Source of the DNA: Kappaphycus alvarezii
Taxonomy: Eukaryota > Rhodophyta > Florideophyceae > Gigartinales > Solieriaceae
Assembly: GCA_002205965.3 (NCBI GenBank)
Contig: NADL03000517.1
Span: 1,674,001 to 1,738,000, forward strand
Reading direction: 5' to 3'
DNA length: 64,000 nt
Both the position numbers and the translations under genes were made by a program. The notes beneath the pieces are model-generated. The model searched no databases. It was given only the letters and a program-made list of their open reading frames with translations, and had not been told where the DNA came from. Position 1 is the stretch's first letter; each line of letters opens with the position of its first letter. Shown here piece after piece: positions 47,613 to 58,913 of this stretch.

Positions 47613-50600
47613 ACTTACTTTGTTCTAATTTCAAAGATTTTCCAAACTGTGCAACCTAATCCAGGTACAGGTATTTCTTGTAACCAAGGACAAAAGGATT
47701 AACACGTAGCAGCAAGAATCCATCATCTGGCACCTGAAGCAAAGCTAGTTGAGGTTTGGAGAGAATGATAAAGATAAGGTAACATGACCGCGACAATCTG
47801 AAGTAATTCAGTTCAAATCGGGAAAATGCCACGAATAGGCATCTTGAATGGTGCAGCAATGCCATGACCTAATGATGACGAAATTACCCGCGCAGCTAGA
47901 AGAGAGATCGCATAGTTCTTACTTCCAACACCTCGCACTGTAAAAGCAGGAATTAGCTCAAGAGGTGCTACGTCTTAGGACCTAATCCACAAGGCACTAA
48001 GGTTAAAGCTTTCGGAAATACCATACTTCCAGATAGTAATGAAGATGGCCTCTACTGCTGATTGCCGCACTCCGCGAATGTTGAAAGTTTTTTTCTCCAT
48101 GTTACGACACATGGTGGTTTAGCGGGAAAAGCAATCATTCGTTCATCAACTTCCTGCCAAAGAATCTATTCCAGCAAGGACATACGATATCGAAATGGAG
48201 GATTCGACAAGTTATCTTAAATCCTTATGGTGATGCTATCTTCCTGCGAAATTCTCAATACAAGAGGTAAGAAGAGTGGCAGAAGCAGCAATGAATTTTG
48301 TCTGTGATAGTGACAGTAAGGTGCACCGCTGTGGCAGTGAAGAGTACAGCAATTGCTGCCATGATAGTAATTGATGTATTCATTGCCCCTTTTGTTCGTT
48401 GCTGGCATTTGTTATATCACCAAAGAAGATGAATCTGGCATAGGATCCCATTGCAGGACTGAAGCTTGAAGTTTCGAGCAAAGTGGGAAAACAGAAGTGG
48501 TTCTGAATCTTTCTTTTCTCAAGATTGGCTCATTTCCGTAGAGCATCTTCGTAATCATGACACTGGCTCAGCTATGAACTTGTTGGTCGAATATGGCCGA
48601 TAGAGAGGATCTTGCTCCATAGCCGCCATTCCTGCACAATCATGTGATTGCCTAAATTGTAACACTTGGTCATAAAATCACCTGTTTCAAATTTGCAGTA
48701 AATACAATTCGTATGTACATATTTCATATTCACGGTGCGCGCTGAGATACGATACACAGTACGTAAGCAGTATACAGACGTTAGCGTGGAACCATGGTTG
48801 CCTCGCATCGCCTCTTACGTCACCAGTCTCCCCATTCAAAGACGCCGCCCGCACGGAGGCCCCTCAGGCTCCCGGATATGTCGTCGATAGAATCCACAAA
48901 GGCAAAATCCAATCTGGGGTGCGAGCTCAACCGGCAATTGACGCCCACCACCGATAGTCCAATCCTTGATGCAGGCAATTGCGTCTGAAAATATGATGTT
49001 TAATTCACTCTAGTGGGGTCATTACAAATATCCTCCTACTCGAGAAGTACAGTATTTTCGGGGATAAGAGCAAAAGTAAGATAGAACATGGTGAAATGAT
49101 ACGACGGCTAATGCAGCGCTGCTTCAGTTCTATGAGTGGTCCCTTCTAGTCACAATGTGTATTGCCTTGTGAGCCTCACTGCACGTGGCCAAAGTTGAAC
49201 ACCCGGTGAGAGCACAGCAGAAGGGTCGGCTCTGTTCGTGGACCATAGGCTTGAACTGAAATGAACTTTGTCCTAGGTGGGAAAGACTGCATTGCCTACC
49301 GATCCGTAGGTATCGGGGGGGCTGGGCAACTGTATGTATGGGTTACCGTAGTACTGTATTTATAATCCTGGTTAAGAGACGGGCAATACAAACAAGTGGA
49401 GAATAGAGCAAGTAAAGTTTCACCTTACGGTTTCTGGAATGGCAACTCATTCGTACTTGCCATGTCAAATTATTCTGACCTCGGAATTCAAACAGGTATC
49501 GATATGACTATTTTAGTAATGGTCAGTTCGGTGAATGTGTTGCAGTCAATTTATATTCCTGTCTTGTCAAGACGATAAGCACTGAATATTAAATACTTGC
49601 AAAGTCAGTGAAATGACATCGCAGTTGTAACAGGTTTAATTCCAACGAAATACATGACGTTGGGGACGGATGCATTGTATGCAACGTAGAGATTACCCTA
49701 GAAGAATCATGACTCTGTTCCGTTTTGGAGGGCACTTGTAGTGACTCGTACTGAAAAAATAGGTTGCAGAGATTAATTGCCATGCCGTAAGATTAAGAAA
49801 GACGGAGTGCATATCAGCGATGCTGCATTGTACAGTATCTGTGGTGATGATTTTCGGTGTTGACTCTGTAAAAGAGTCTTCCCAAAGTTGGATCACCAGA
49901 TGGCTTAAACAGGATTTGAAAGGAGCGTGGCAGATTCGCGGTCGGCAAATTTTACATACCATTGGTTGCCCGGGAATGAAATATGATACAGCAATATACT
50001 GTACTGTACTGTACAAGCGCGGAACTTAGCCATCGCAATATTCGAATCCTGCAGCGGACAACCGTAATGCTAATGCCATACATAAAGTTCTTGAGCACAT
50101 TTGTATTGCGCAGATTTGGAATATTCTTTTACAATTTGTTCACTCGAAAAACAAGAATACCAAATGGGGAAATGGGGGATGTACAGTACAGTATTTACAG
50201 TGCTGCGAGACTTCGGACGGCTGTGAACAGGGGGAGTTTTGGAGGATACTAAATGGGTTGTACATAATGTACAAATATGTACACGACCACAGTAATTTGG
50301 CACCAAGTTGTACTGTACGGAGGAAGCAAGTACTGTAGAAACTTGTTGCTGCACCATTGGCTAAAAGCTTCTCTGAGAGGTACAAATACAGAAAAAATAT
50401 TGCCAAAGGCGGAGAGTTTTCTGATACTGTACTCGCTTGTTTTTCAGATGTGGAAACTTGCATTGTGGTCGTGCCACACTGTTCCAGGAATTTTCGCTCT
50501 ATACTAAACTAATTTAATTTGAGGAGTAAGCATCACCGCCGCGCTTTCCGTTTCGGTTGCCTTGGCATGAATGAAGCGTACAGTACCGTTTGATTGAGGA

Positions 50601-52053
50601 TTCACGGTATACACAGTACTGTACAGTACAGTTCAGTGCAGTACCGTGCATAACAAAGGCTTTCAAAGATCCTGAAACATGTGCTGTTGACACTGGTAAC
50701 CTGTGCACGAGAGAGGATTGAAAATTAAAAAAAGCCTTTTGTGTAACACCGTTACCAACGATACCGTAACACTACAGTACTTGGACAAGCGATTTCCAAC
50801 TCCAAAAAAAACCTTGACAATATCCTCATTACAATTTACAGTATAATCAGAGTAAATGAAATATGATTTGTTTTTGTAATCTAATGATATCAATAGTTGC
50901 TTGTTTGGATACCTAAACTGAATTAAGAGATGATTGTTTAAACTCTAATGAAAAAATATTTGGTTATTTACACTATTTTCAGCAAGTGTAAATTACTCAT
51001 GGTTATTGTAATCAAATTATTGAGGGAAGAGGAGGGTGGACAGAGAAATAGCTGTATAATGATTGGCTAAGGAACTTTGAGAACAACCATGTTTGAGAAG
51101 ATGGAATTTGGATTAATATTTTGTTATTATTACGGAGGTATTGAAAGACCGGAACCGAAGGGGTACGTAAAACGCCACGTGTTTATAAGGCTGGAGGGTA
51201 ACCTGTTTGATATTTATATAATAAGATTTCAAACATGAATGCTTCCCAGAATAGATTGTTTAATTTTTTTCGATTGTGGACATCCAATTGGTGAACTTAA
51301 CTAAAATCCAGTCCTCTGATGGAATTTGGCTAAAGGCAGTTGCTTGCTCCGAGCGGTTTAGTGACCTGTTACAGGAACCATCAACACTGAGATTGAGGTA
51401 GGAAGCAGTAGATCGTGGTAACTAGAATACTTTATCACCACGGGAATCTCCTGTATCTGGTTCCAGTCGCAAACGGCTTGATTTGCCAAGGCTTACCCTG
51501 ATGGCACATGATACTCCCATCGCTCTAATTGGAAGAGGCATGCTGCGCCTTTCTGGAACAACCCCCTAACAAATGTTATGGATTCCCTTGTCCAACGAAG
51601 GAATGAGAAGAGACGATACTGCGGTCGGGTTACCCAACCATAGCTGTTTGAACCTGAGATTGACCCAAGACTGTGCAAAATTTAATTGAAATTAATTTCC
51701 AAAGCACACTTGCCTAACGTTACACATGACATGCGAAAAATTGATGCCATTGAAAGCACATACAGATATGATAAGGCTGTCGAAAACTTGCTTTAATGAC
51801 TCCAAACGCCTTTGAATATCCCTGAAAAGGCCCCATTTCCTTACTCGCCGTAACAGGGACACATATCGCCACAAATAAACTCACACATGCCTCCCCGCTG
51901 CACCATTCAGCGGGGGTCACAACTTCTTTCAGTTCACTGCTATCTTCGAATTATCCATTTTCCCTTTTTTCAAAATTCGTCTACCCTGCAATTTTAAGCG
52001 CAAAGGAAACCGCCACGGCGCCAGCTACAAACATCTCCCAGGTTATCACTATT
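47613..52053. other. Intergenic with TACTGTAC tracts
   Basis: TACTGTAC-type tracts are frequent at 48768-48780, 49335-49360, 49990-50010, 50180-50200, 50305-50340 and 50580-50650. Apart from a small GC-richer ORF at 48794-48988, no coding sequence is supported. Confidence 0.5.
48794..48988 (+). CDS. Small ORF, 64 aa, doubtful
   Basis: An ATG in good context (ACCATGG) starts 64 codons of GC-richer sequence than its surroundings, rich in Ser, Pro, Arg and Thr (SPHSKTPPARRPLRLPD). There is no domain, signal or membrane segment. It could be the first exon of a gene whose other exons I cannot find, or chance. No supporting neighbour exists. Confidence 0.25.
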   Translation: MVASHRLLRHQSPHSKTPPARRPLRLPDMSSIESTKAKSNLGCELNRQLTPTTDSPILDAGNCV

Positions 52054-52412
52054 TTGCTGCCCTCTGTTTATCATCCGCTTCAAACGCCCTCTTTTATGTC
52101 CTGTGATCACCCTCTCTATACTAACGTCTCGACACCTCATTCCACCAGATCTTCATTTCTATCCAAAGCCCCCCTTCCCCCCCCCCCCGACCCTCCGTAT
52201 AATCCCGAATCTTTCATTTATCTCCACTACCCCTGTTTCTCCCCTTTCTCGTCCCAACCAACCCGTCATCTCAAACCTAATCTTCCCTCTTCCTCCCAAA
52301 CTCCATCCTCTCACATCTCCCTTGATTTCCCCAATCCTCATCACTCAGGACGAAGAGATCAACTAGTGGTCCCGGTTTACCGGGCCATGACCTTTTTCAC
52401 ACCCCCTCAACA
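52000..52412 (+). promoter_or_regulatory. Pyrimidine-rich leader of the bZIP gene
   Basis: The 400 bases before the ATG at 52413 are strongly C/T-rich, including a run of 12 C at about 52178-52189, in contrast with the balanced DNA upstream. The bias starts abruptly near 52020 and probably marks the transcribed leader or core promoter. No TATA box is obvious. Confidence 0.4.
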
Positions 52413-54635
52413 ATGGATGTTTCAGATCCTGTCTCATCTCAAATGTCTCGGCCCCTCAATTCAAACCCTTCCACTCGTCAACCAAACCCCTCCCAACATC
52501 TCTACACCAACACAACCGCCTCTTCATTTCCAGATCAACCTTTCAACCACCCACTCCACCAACCATCGCAACCCCATCATCAACGCCAGCACATCGCCCA
52601 TCTTCACTCTCATCTGCATCCTCTCTCGCAACAACCGCGTCAGGACCCTCACCCACTTCCGCAAACACAAACTCCTTATCCTTCACAACTCTCCCACAGA
52701 CACGTATCTGCTCCACGCCACGGGCTCCAACATCCACTAAACCCCCCCCTTCCCCTCGTCACTCCTCAATCTCGTCAAGAAGATCCTCACACCTTACATC
52801 CAGAGAAACTTCCCCTACCGCAACCCCGCTCCTCCCTTTTGCTATCCCGAAGTGACTCGGAATTATTAGCAGCCACTTACTCGGACTTTTTCGCCCCCCT
52901 CCGAAAATACCCAAACGCCGCCGATTGGATCCTTCAATGGCTCTTCGCGGCTTACCCTGCCATGCAAGATGCCGCTAACCTCGATATCAAACTCTCCCGC
53001 GGTTTCCGCTTCCTGCACGTCTGCGGAGCTCGTGAATGCATCTCCATAGATGGTGGAACCATTCTCCAAAACATGTCCACTCTCCTCTTACCTGTCGAAA
53101 GCAGGGGGCCCATCGTTTGCGGTTACTTTACCGAAACAACCTCAGATCACGTTGCTTCGCTGCCACTTCGCTCCGGCAAGTACGTTTACTGTCCACAAGC
53201 GAGAGAGCTAATTATGGTTTCTAGGTACGTGGTCCGGCATCGGCATCCAATCTTCTCACCGCTTGCATCAATCGAATATGTCTAGTAGGGACTGGGATGT
53301 TTGTTAAGGATGACGTGATGGCGTCCTTCTCATGGCAGACTTATTCTGGAAGAGTGCCAGACCATTACGTTGTCCCATTCTCGGACTCTATCGTTTTACA
53401 AGCTAGTTCACACGGCTCATCAAGCGGGCATTGAGGGGCACGTTTCACGAAATGAAATAGGCAGTCTTGGAGAAAACAGGGGTGATTTCCCATTGTCCGA
53501 AAGCTCATTCCTTGGACTTGGAACTTTTGGCATATTTGACGCTGCATTGGTACCATCCAAGCTTGATCGTGGAGCCCAATCTGGTGGAGAAGACAACCCG
53601 AGTTTGTCCTGTGGCACCTGGGCGATACCGGATCACACAGCCATTTGCACCAAGCCTCAACTCTTGTTCTTGGGGATGTTTCCAACGGACTTGGCCGCTA
53701 TGCGAGCGCAGTTTGTGCAGACGTACGGGGATGGTAGCTCTCAGGCACAGCGTCAAAGCCATGGGGATGCGGCTGGCGGGTTGGAAGATGGTCAACAGCT
53801 GGCCATCGAGAATGTCATTTCCAGTGGACGACGCCCTCCTCTCTCTCGAGAGCCCTTGACTCAGGTTATGCAACGAACCAGAGATTCACACGGTTATAAC
53901 ACAGATCCCATCAGTTATGGGGACAAAAACGTGGTACCAAGCTTTGCTACACTGCCCGTTGTGGTTAGCACACCAATAACATCAGCAATGCCATACCATG
54001 CAGGAAGTTCGCAGCAACTAGATACTTCCATGATTACAGCAGAGACGAGAAACCGGGATTACACTGCCGAAACTGCGACCGTGCCTGCGACTCTTCCCTT
54101 AGGAGGTTCCGGATCACTTGTGCTTCCGTTGCAGCGTCAAATTGCGGTTGCGACAGGGCAAACGTTTCACGGTGGGACCGAAGAGACTTTGGAAGAGGTG
54201 CCGTCCTCCGTGGTTGAATCAATAGACGCGGTAGTCGCAGCTCAGGCGGCCAGCCCACCAGGTGATCGAGGGCAACAAGGTGGGGCTGGAATGAAGTTTG
54301 CTCCACCGGTTGTGTCGTATGGTGCGGTACCGACTTCGACTGGGGCTCCTAATAACGCAGTGAAGCCACAGCCCGTGAGCACAAGCTCATTCAAGAAAGC
54401 ACTTCCGGCACCGACAAAGAATGAAATTGTGATTCGAAATCGGATATCAGCACAGAGGAGCAACGAGAAAAGGCGGAGGAAAATCGAGGCGACGAAGAAC
54501 GAGTTGGCATTCTTGAAAAGCACATATTTGCCTCAATTGGAGCAAAAGAAGGGGATCCTGATTAATGAAAACCAATCCCTTCGTTTAAGATTATTGACGA
54601 GGTACCCGGAAAACGACTTCGAATCCTTCTTCTGA
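52413..54635 (+). CDS. Putative bZIP transcription factor, two exons, 702 aa
   Basis: Exon 1 (52413-53224) starts at an ATG. It encodes a Pro/His/Gln/Ser-rich N-terminus (about residues 1-150), then a folded-looking region (LLAATYSDFFAPLRKYP, WILQWLFAAYPAMQDAA, FRFLHVCGAREC). I infer an intron of 114 bp (53225-53338) with GTACGT and a pyrimidine-rich TGGCAG. Joining the exons keeps the frame and fuses two ORFs, the second of which has no ATG for its first 100 codons. Exon 2 continues the folded part, then a Ser/Thr/Gln/Gly-rich linker. It ends in a bZIP: basic region with NRISAQRS and EKRRRK (residues about 635-652) and a Leu-zipper helix to the end. bZIP proteins bind DNA as dimers in the nucleus. 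The central domain is unrecognised. Without the intron these would be two separate genes. Confidence 0.75.
53225..53338 (+). other. Inferred intron of the bZIP gene
   Basis: The donor is AG/GTACGT and the acceptor is TCCTTCTCATGGCAG/AC, with a TGAC branch-like word about 25 bases before the acceptor. Removal is phase 2 and skips the in-frame stop at 53283-53285. Confidence 0.6.
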
Positions 54636-55654
54636 TGAAATGTTTTTGTGAATTGCCTTGCGCGGTTTGTGTAAGGAGAAGTGGTGGATATGGTTTATTA
54701 CAGCTTAGAAATGTTAGGGCATGATTGATTTAGCCGGACCTAACCCTTGGGGTCGCATGTAAATGGTGCAACTAACCGCTGTGACTGAAATTTTGTCAAT
54801 CGTTTATTGTTGTTGCTCTCGTTGCCATGTAGGTTAGAGGGCAATTGATTGCAGCGTTTGTTGACGCATGATGAGAATACTGGTGAAACTTGAGCAGAGT
54901 CATTGGTCAGAGATTGCAAGCTATTTTCTACTCGTTTTCATGTTGTTCGATTCTGGATTATGGGCCGGATTTTCCACCCCAGCACGGATTGCGGCAGTAC
55001 GGATGCGGGCATCAGCATTGGGTCAGAAGAGGAAAGCTTCTCAGAGTTACCAAACTTTTGTCGCATCGGCTGCAGTGCATGTGTAAGGTACGGAACAGTT
55101 GGATACTACAGTATTCCTACAGTACAGTACAGTACTGTACATACTGTACTCTACATTGTCGACGAGCCTATACAGTAGTATCTCATGATCGTACAGTATT
55201 TTCAAGTAGCTAAAGACAATCGGGCAAGCAATAAAAGCCAAACCTGCAGATGACCTTACTTTTTGGTATTCTCTCTTAGAATATACACTACAGTGCACTG
55301 TACTGTAATGCAGATGGAAGAAGAAGAACAATCTGCATTACGTTAATCAGGGACCATTGTTTCGGCAGTGGTCACAGGGCTAGCGAATGGCGAGAAACGT
55401 CGTGAGCCGCAAATTGCAGGGTGAGGGAGGGCATCGTAGTCAGAAGTCCGAGGTATTCGGAACAGGAATTCGTACCGCGGCGGCGGGCAAAGTGGGAAGC
55501 AACACGGGCCACAACGGCCTGGGCACTTTACCGTGAATATTGAGACCCAGTGAGTGAAACTTTGCCTGACCAGAGGTACAAGGGCCCTGCATAACGACCG
55601 TTCTTGTAGGTGGCAAGGAGCCTGTATTACTGTACACTACTGTACTGTACTACT
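54636..55654. other. Intergenic, TACTGTAC tracts
   Basis: Downstream flank of the bZIP gene with tracts at 55115-55150, 55285-55310 and 55630-55660. No gene is seen. Confidence 0.5.
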
Positions 55655-56094
55655 GTACAAGGCATCCTGCCGTCGAACCCCGGTCGCAAGGGGAAGACAA
55701 AACAAGGCCTGACATCAAGGCAACGGGTGCCGCTGGCGGTACTGATTTTTTCGATGTGACCTTTGTCAACCCGCTGGCCCCTTCTCATCTCAGAATGAGA
55801 ACCTTTAACCCCCTTACCAGCTTGAACGCAGCCCACGCGGACAAGCTACGAAAATACGAGGGATTCTTAGCCAGCTTACCTGGCAGGAACAGACTCGTGC
55901 CCGATCCTATCTCCACACGCGGGGGGTGGCATCCCGAAGCGTTCCGCCACATCACGGAGGTAGCCCGAGCGGTCGCCAACCGAGCCTTGGACCAATACTC
56001 CAGGGTGAGGGCAATTCTCCTTCTACGACACGCGGCGTTGATGGTCACCTCCAACGCAGCCTACTTGTCAACCGGTCTACCAGCTACTTTCTAG
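55655..56094 (+). mobile_element. RLE non-LTR retrotransposon, truncated copy D, intact C-terminal frame
   Basis: Homology starts abruptly after a TACTGTAC tract. It reads HPAVEPRSQGEDKTRPDIKATG with Glu and the PD pair intact, FFDVTFVNPLAP (D-V-T), the K..KY motif in LNAAHADKLRKYEGFL and PISTRGGWHPEAF, to a stop at 56094. This is the best-preserved endonuclease core of the set, with no frame break. The zinc knuckle and RT are missing, and the family 3' UTR is not recognisable after the stop, so it may belong to a different subfamily from copies A and G. Confidence 0.82.
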
Positions 56095-56413
56095 TTGGTA
56101 CACATGCTCAAGCACTTGTATTACACGTCCTGCCAATAGTTTGATTACAAGTACATAGGACTGCCAACCTTTTCATGACTCGCAGTAAACCAGGCCGCGC
56201 GGGTGAGGTTACTACGTGCACGGGGATAGCCATGAATTTGTCTGTACAGGGTCTATACTTCACCTTGCTGGTGATGTGGTAGTGGTGGATGAGTTCCTCT
56301 TCCTTAGACCAACCCAATTTAGTCCCGTTCTCCACACTCTCCCCTCTCATCACTCAAGCCAACAACTTCACAGCTTCAAAATCTCGCCGCTTTCGGCGCC
56401 CGCCCCGTTCGAC

Positions 56414-56896
56414 ATGTCGTCGGGTGCGGGCGCAGCCACTTCCGCCGGTCTAGCGGGTTTCTCTTGCAGATCAATACGCCACGACCGCTGCGCTCTCGCC
56501 GCCCCGATCTCGTCGATACCCGTGTCCACAGTACCGCCATCTGTTCCCCAAAAGAACAGGCCCTCTACTATCCCGGTGCAACAACCGAAAACCCCATGCT
56601 CGCCACCAGAAGGTGGCGAGCAGCTTCAATCCTCCGAATCTTCGGAAGCCGCCGTTATTTCAAACAAACCCCAAGGCGTGTACGGGTCGGCGTCCACTTG
56701 GCGAGAGAGTAGGGCCAGTACGAGCACCGAGAAGGGAACGGGATTGGAACTTTGGGGACCGTGCGGAACCGAGCGGTTGTGGGTGCCGGTAAGTTGGATG
56801 GATTGGCACGATTTGAACTCTGAAGAAGGTAATGACATCGATGATGACATTGCCGACGCAGGAGAGGAGGGATGTGAGGAGATCGGTGACGAGTAA
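56414..56896 (+). CDS. Hypothetical protein with acidic tail, 160 aa
   Basis: The ATG at 56414 follows a pyrimidine-rich leader (56310-56410), like that of the bZIP gene. The product starts MSSGAGAATSAGLAGF and has a Ser/Pro-rich middle. A more structured part, LELWGPCGTERLWVPVSWMDWHDL with several Trp, follows near residues 110-135, and the end is very acidic (EEGNDIDDDIADAGEEGCEEI). There is no signal peptide or membrane segment. I do not recognise it. The frame extends upstream of this ATG only with non-ATG codons. It could be a real small gene or part of an element ORF. Confidence 0.45.
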   Translation: MSSGAGAATSAGLAGFSCRSIRHDRCALAAPISSIPVSTVPPSVPQKNRPSTIPVQQPKTPCSPPEGGEQLQSSESSEAAVISNKPQGVYGSASTWRESRASTSTEKGTGLELWGPCGTERLWVPVSWMDWHDLNSEEGNDIDDDIADAGEEGCEEIGDE

Positions 56897-57807
56897 GCGT
56901 AGGATCGAGTAGGATTGGATTTACCAAGGTTATTGCAGTACAGTTTTAGGCATTCCAAGCATTGACCCAATTTACCCAATTGACCCAATTTACCAACCCA
57001 TTCAAGTAAACGCAATACCACCCAATTTAGTCTCTGTACAGTACTGTACTGTACTGTACTGCAGGCAATCTACAGTGTTGCCATGTCTCAAGATCTCTCG
57101 CTGCACCGTTGTTGCTGATGGTTATTTCGAGTGGATTGTCGTCCCGCGCCCTCTGCGCACGTGGGACGACCTGGGAAAGACGTGTAAGGACGACTCTTCC
57201 ATTCGAACAGGGTTTTCAAAGCTCGCTGTTTCCTATCGCTTTTCAACCTACTGTCTTTGTTACAGTCTCCGAAGGAACGTGGTCTGCGCAGCCCTGTCAG
57301 TCCGTCGGCAAGTTCGTCCGGAGTTTTCTTTGTCTTGGTTGTCGTCGTCTGTAAGTTTTCATGCTTACACTAGAAGTTTTTCAAGCTGTCTGGATCCCGT
57401 ATTTAGATGGTGGAATTTTCTTCTAGTCCTCGCTTTTGTCCTTGTTGGAGTGGGTGATGGTTCAGCCGTCGCCTGGAGATATTCGGTCTTCTAGTGTAAC
57501 CACGATACCTGTACGGTTCAGGTTTTTGAACACATTAAAAGATTCCTTCCATCGTGTTAATACTTAATTTTAGATATTTTGGGACGGCTATGCTAAATCG
57601 GCTGAAATCGTGCTTGAATCTGAACGCATTAAACTTATTTCCTTCTTTCTTGTGGACTTCCTATACTGTACAGTGCAATACAGTATATTGTACAGTGCAG
57701 TACAATACAGTACAGAGTACTGTACTGAATACAGTACAGTGTACTATGAAACTTTACTTCATTGAGTAATAACACACAGCCTGTTGGACGCTGTGTGTAG
57801 CCCTCCT
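56897..57807. other. Intergenic with repeats and TACTGTAC tracts
   Basis: Repeated ACCCAATTTA words lie at 56961-57030 and a TTACCAACCCATTCAAGTAAAC block near 56990-57011 that recurs near 62206. TACTGTAC tracts are at 57035-57062 and 57662-57745. The second copy of the 59-base repeat is at 57491-57550. The frame 57075-57494 has no ATG and is not supported. Confidence 0.5.
57491..57550 (+). repeat. Dispersed 59-base repeat, second copy
   Basis: It corresponds to 33672-33730 in the same orientation, again starting at CTAGTG and ending at AAAAGATTCCTTCC. The two contexts share nothing else by eye. Confidence 0.65.
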
Positions 57808-58821
57808 CCCAGCGGCAATTACGGATCTCTCAACGTACCGAGACATCGTCGAGGCGCACCAGATTTGGTCCCTCTCTTGCTCCCAGTCCAGGATTATCCC
57901 CTTTAGTGCCCTCTGCTCAAACAAAACACCATCACAGAAGACACTATCGGACGCCATCCACGAGCGGGTGCAAGAGGAGATCGATGTGGGCGACAATAGA
58001 AGGCAGGCCTTACGTGCCTCCATGGGGCTCCCCGGCGCGAAAGATTGGGTGTACTGCACCCCATCTCCGGGCCTTAAGACTAGCATTGAACCAAGAGAAT
58101 TCTCAATATGGTTCCAATACTATTGCCAAGTCCCGCTCTTTCCTCCGGAAACACCATGCCCCAAGCGGAACTGCCCCGAAACTCTTGACTGTTTCGGCGA
58201 CCATCTGTTGCACTGCCTACACGGAGGCGAAAGGACGCGAAGACACGACTGTCAGGTTCGTTTGTTGGCAAGCGATCTCATGAAAGCCGCGCGACATCCA
58301 GTCATCGAGCCGCCGAGAAGGGGTCCACCGCACAAGACCGATATCAGCGCAATGGGACGAACGGGCAGAACAGACTACTTTGATTTCACCTTCGTCAACC
58401 CCTACCGCGTCGAACAGAGAGAGTGAGGACATTCAACCCACTCACCTCGCTTAACGCGGCAAGAACGGCGAAACACAGAAGATACGAGTCCTTTATCGCG
58501 TCTTCCGCCGGAAGTAGGCTAGTGCCCGTCCCTATCTCTACCCTCGGGGGATGGCACCCGGACGCCCACGGGCGTGCTAACCGACGTCGCACGCAACGTC
58601 GCTACGAGGGCAAAGACCTACGCAAAGGTCAAAGAATATCACAGCGTCATGCCGCAGCAGCAGTAATGTCCACGCAGTGCTGTTGGCCGGCCTCCCGTCA
58701 GTTTTCTAGCGTTTTGACGTTTCCTGCCATTTCTTTACATTGTAAGCCTTTACCATCACGACATCCTCAGGGAACAGCTGACCATATTTTTCATGCATTA
58801 AAAACACCCCAAATTTCCCCC
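57808..58821 (+). mobile_element. RLE non-LTR retrotransposon, truncated copy E
   Basis: The longest copy with the family 3' end. An open frame from about 57808 to 58426 covers the RT-endonuclease linker (ITDLSTYRDIVEAHQIW) and VQEEIDVGDNRRQALRASMG. It continues through KDWVYCTPSPGL and FQYYCQVPLFPPETPCPK to the CCHC knuckle (C-x4-C-x9-H-x3-C, about 58161-58220), RRHDCQ, HPVIEPP, KTDISAMG and YFDFTFVNPY. A frame change near 58420 leads to RTFNPLTSLNAARTAKHRRYESFI and VPISTLGGWHPDAHG, and another near 58575 to the C-terminus. The 3' UTR ends with the family terminus at about 58821. The PD position is changed to TD. The protein would nick target DNA and prime reverse transcription. Confidence 0.85.
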
Positions 58822-58913
58822 GCCGTTGAGAAATAATGAATTACTTTACCACAGACATATGCAGGTGCAACATGCATTATCTTGAATACCCCACTTTAAC
58901 AAGCTTAAAACAA

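Noticed and set aside
50025..50060. tRNA-like T-arm word (TTCGAATCC)
   Set aside because: No matching acceptor stem, D-arm or anticodon arm can be folded around it.
52054..52740. Forward frame of 228 codons overlapping the start of the bZIP gene
   Set aside because: It lies in C/T-rich leader and low-complexity sequence; its composition follows the base bias, and the overlapping frame from 52413 continues into a more protein-like domain.
57075..57494. Forward frame of 139 codons
   Set aside because: It begins with GTG and contains no ATG; no motif; the downstream end overlaps a dispersed repeat.
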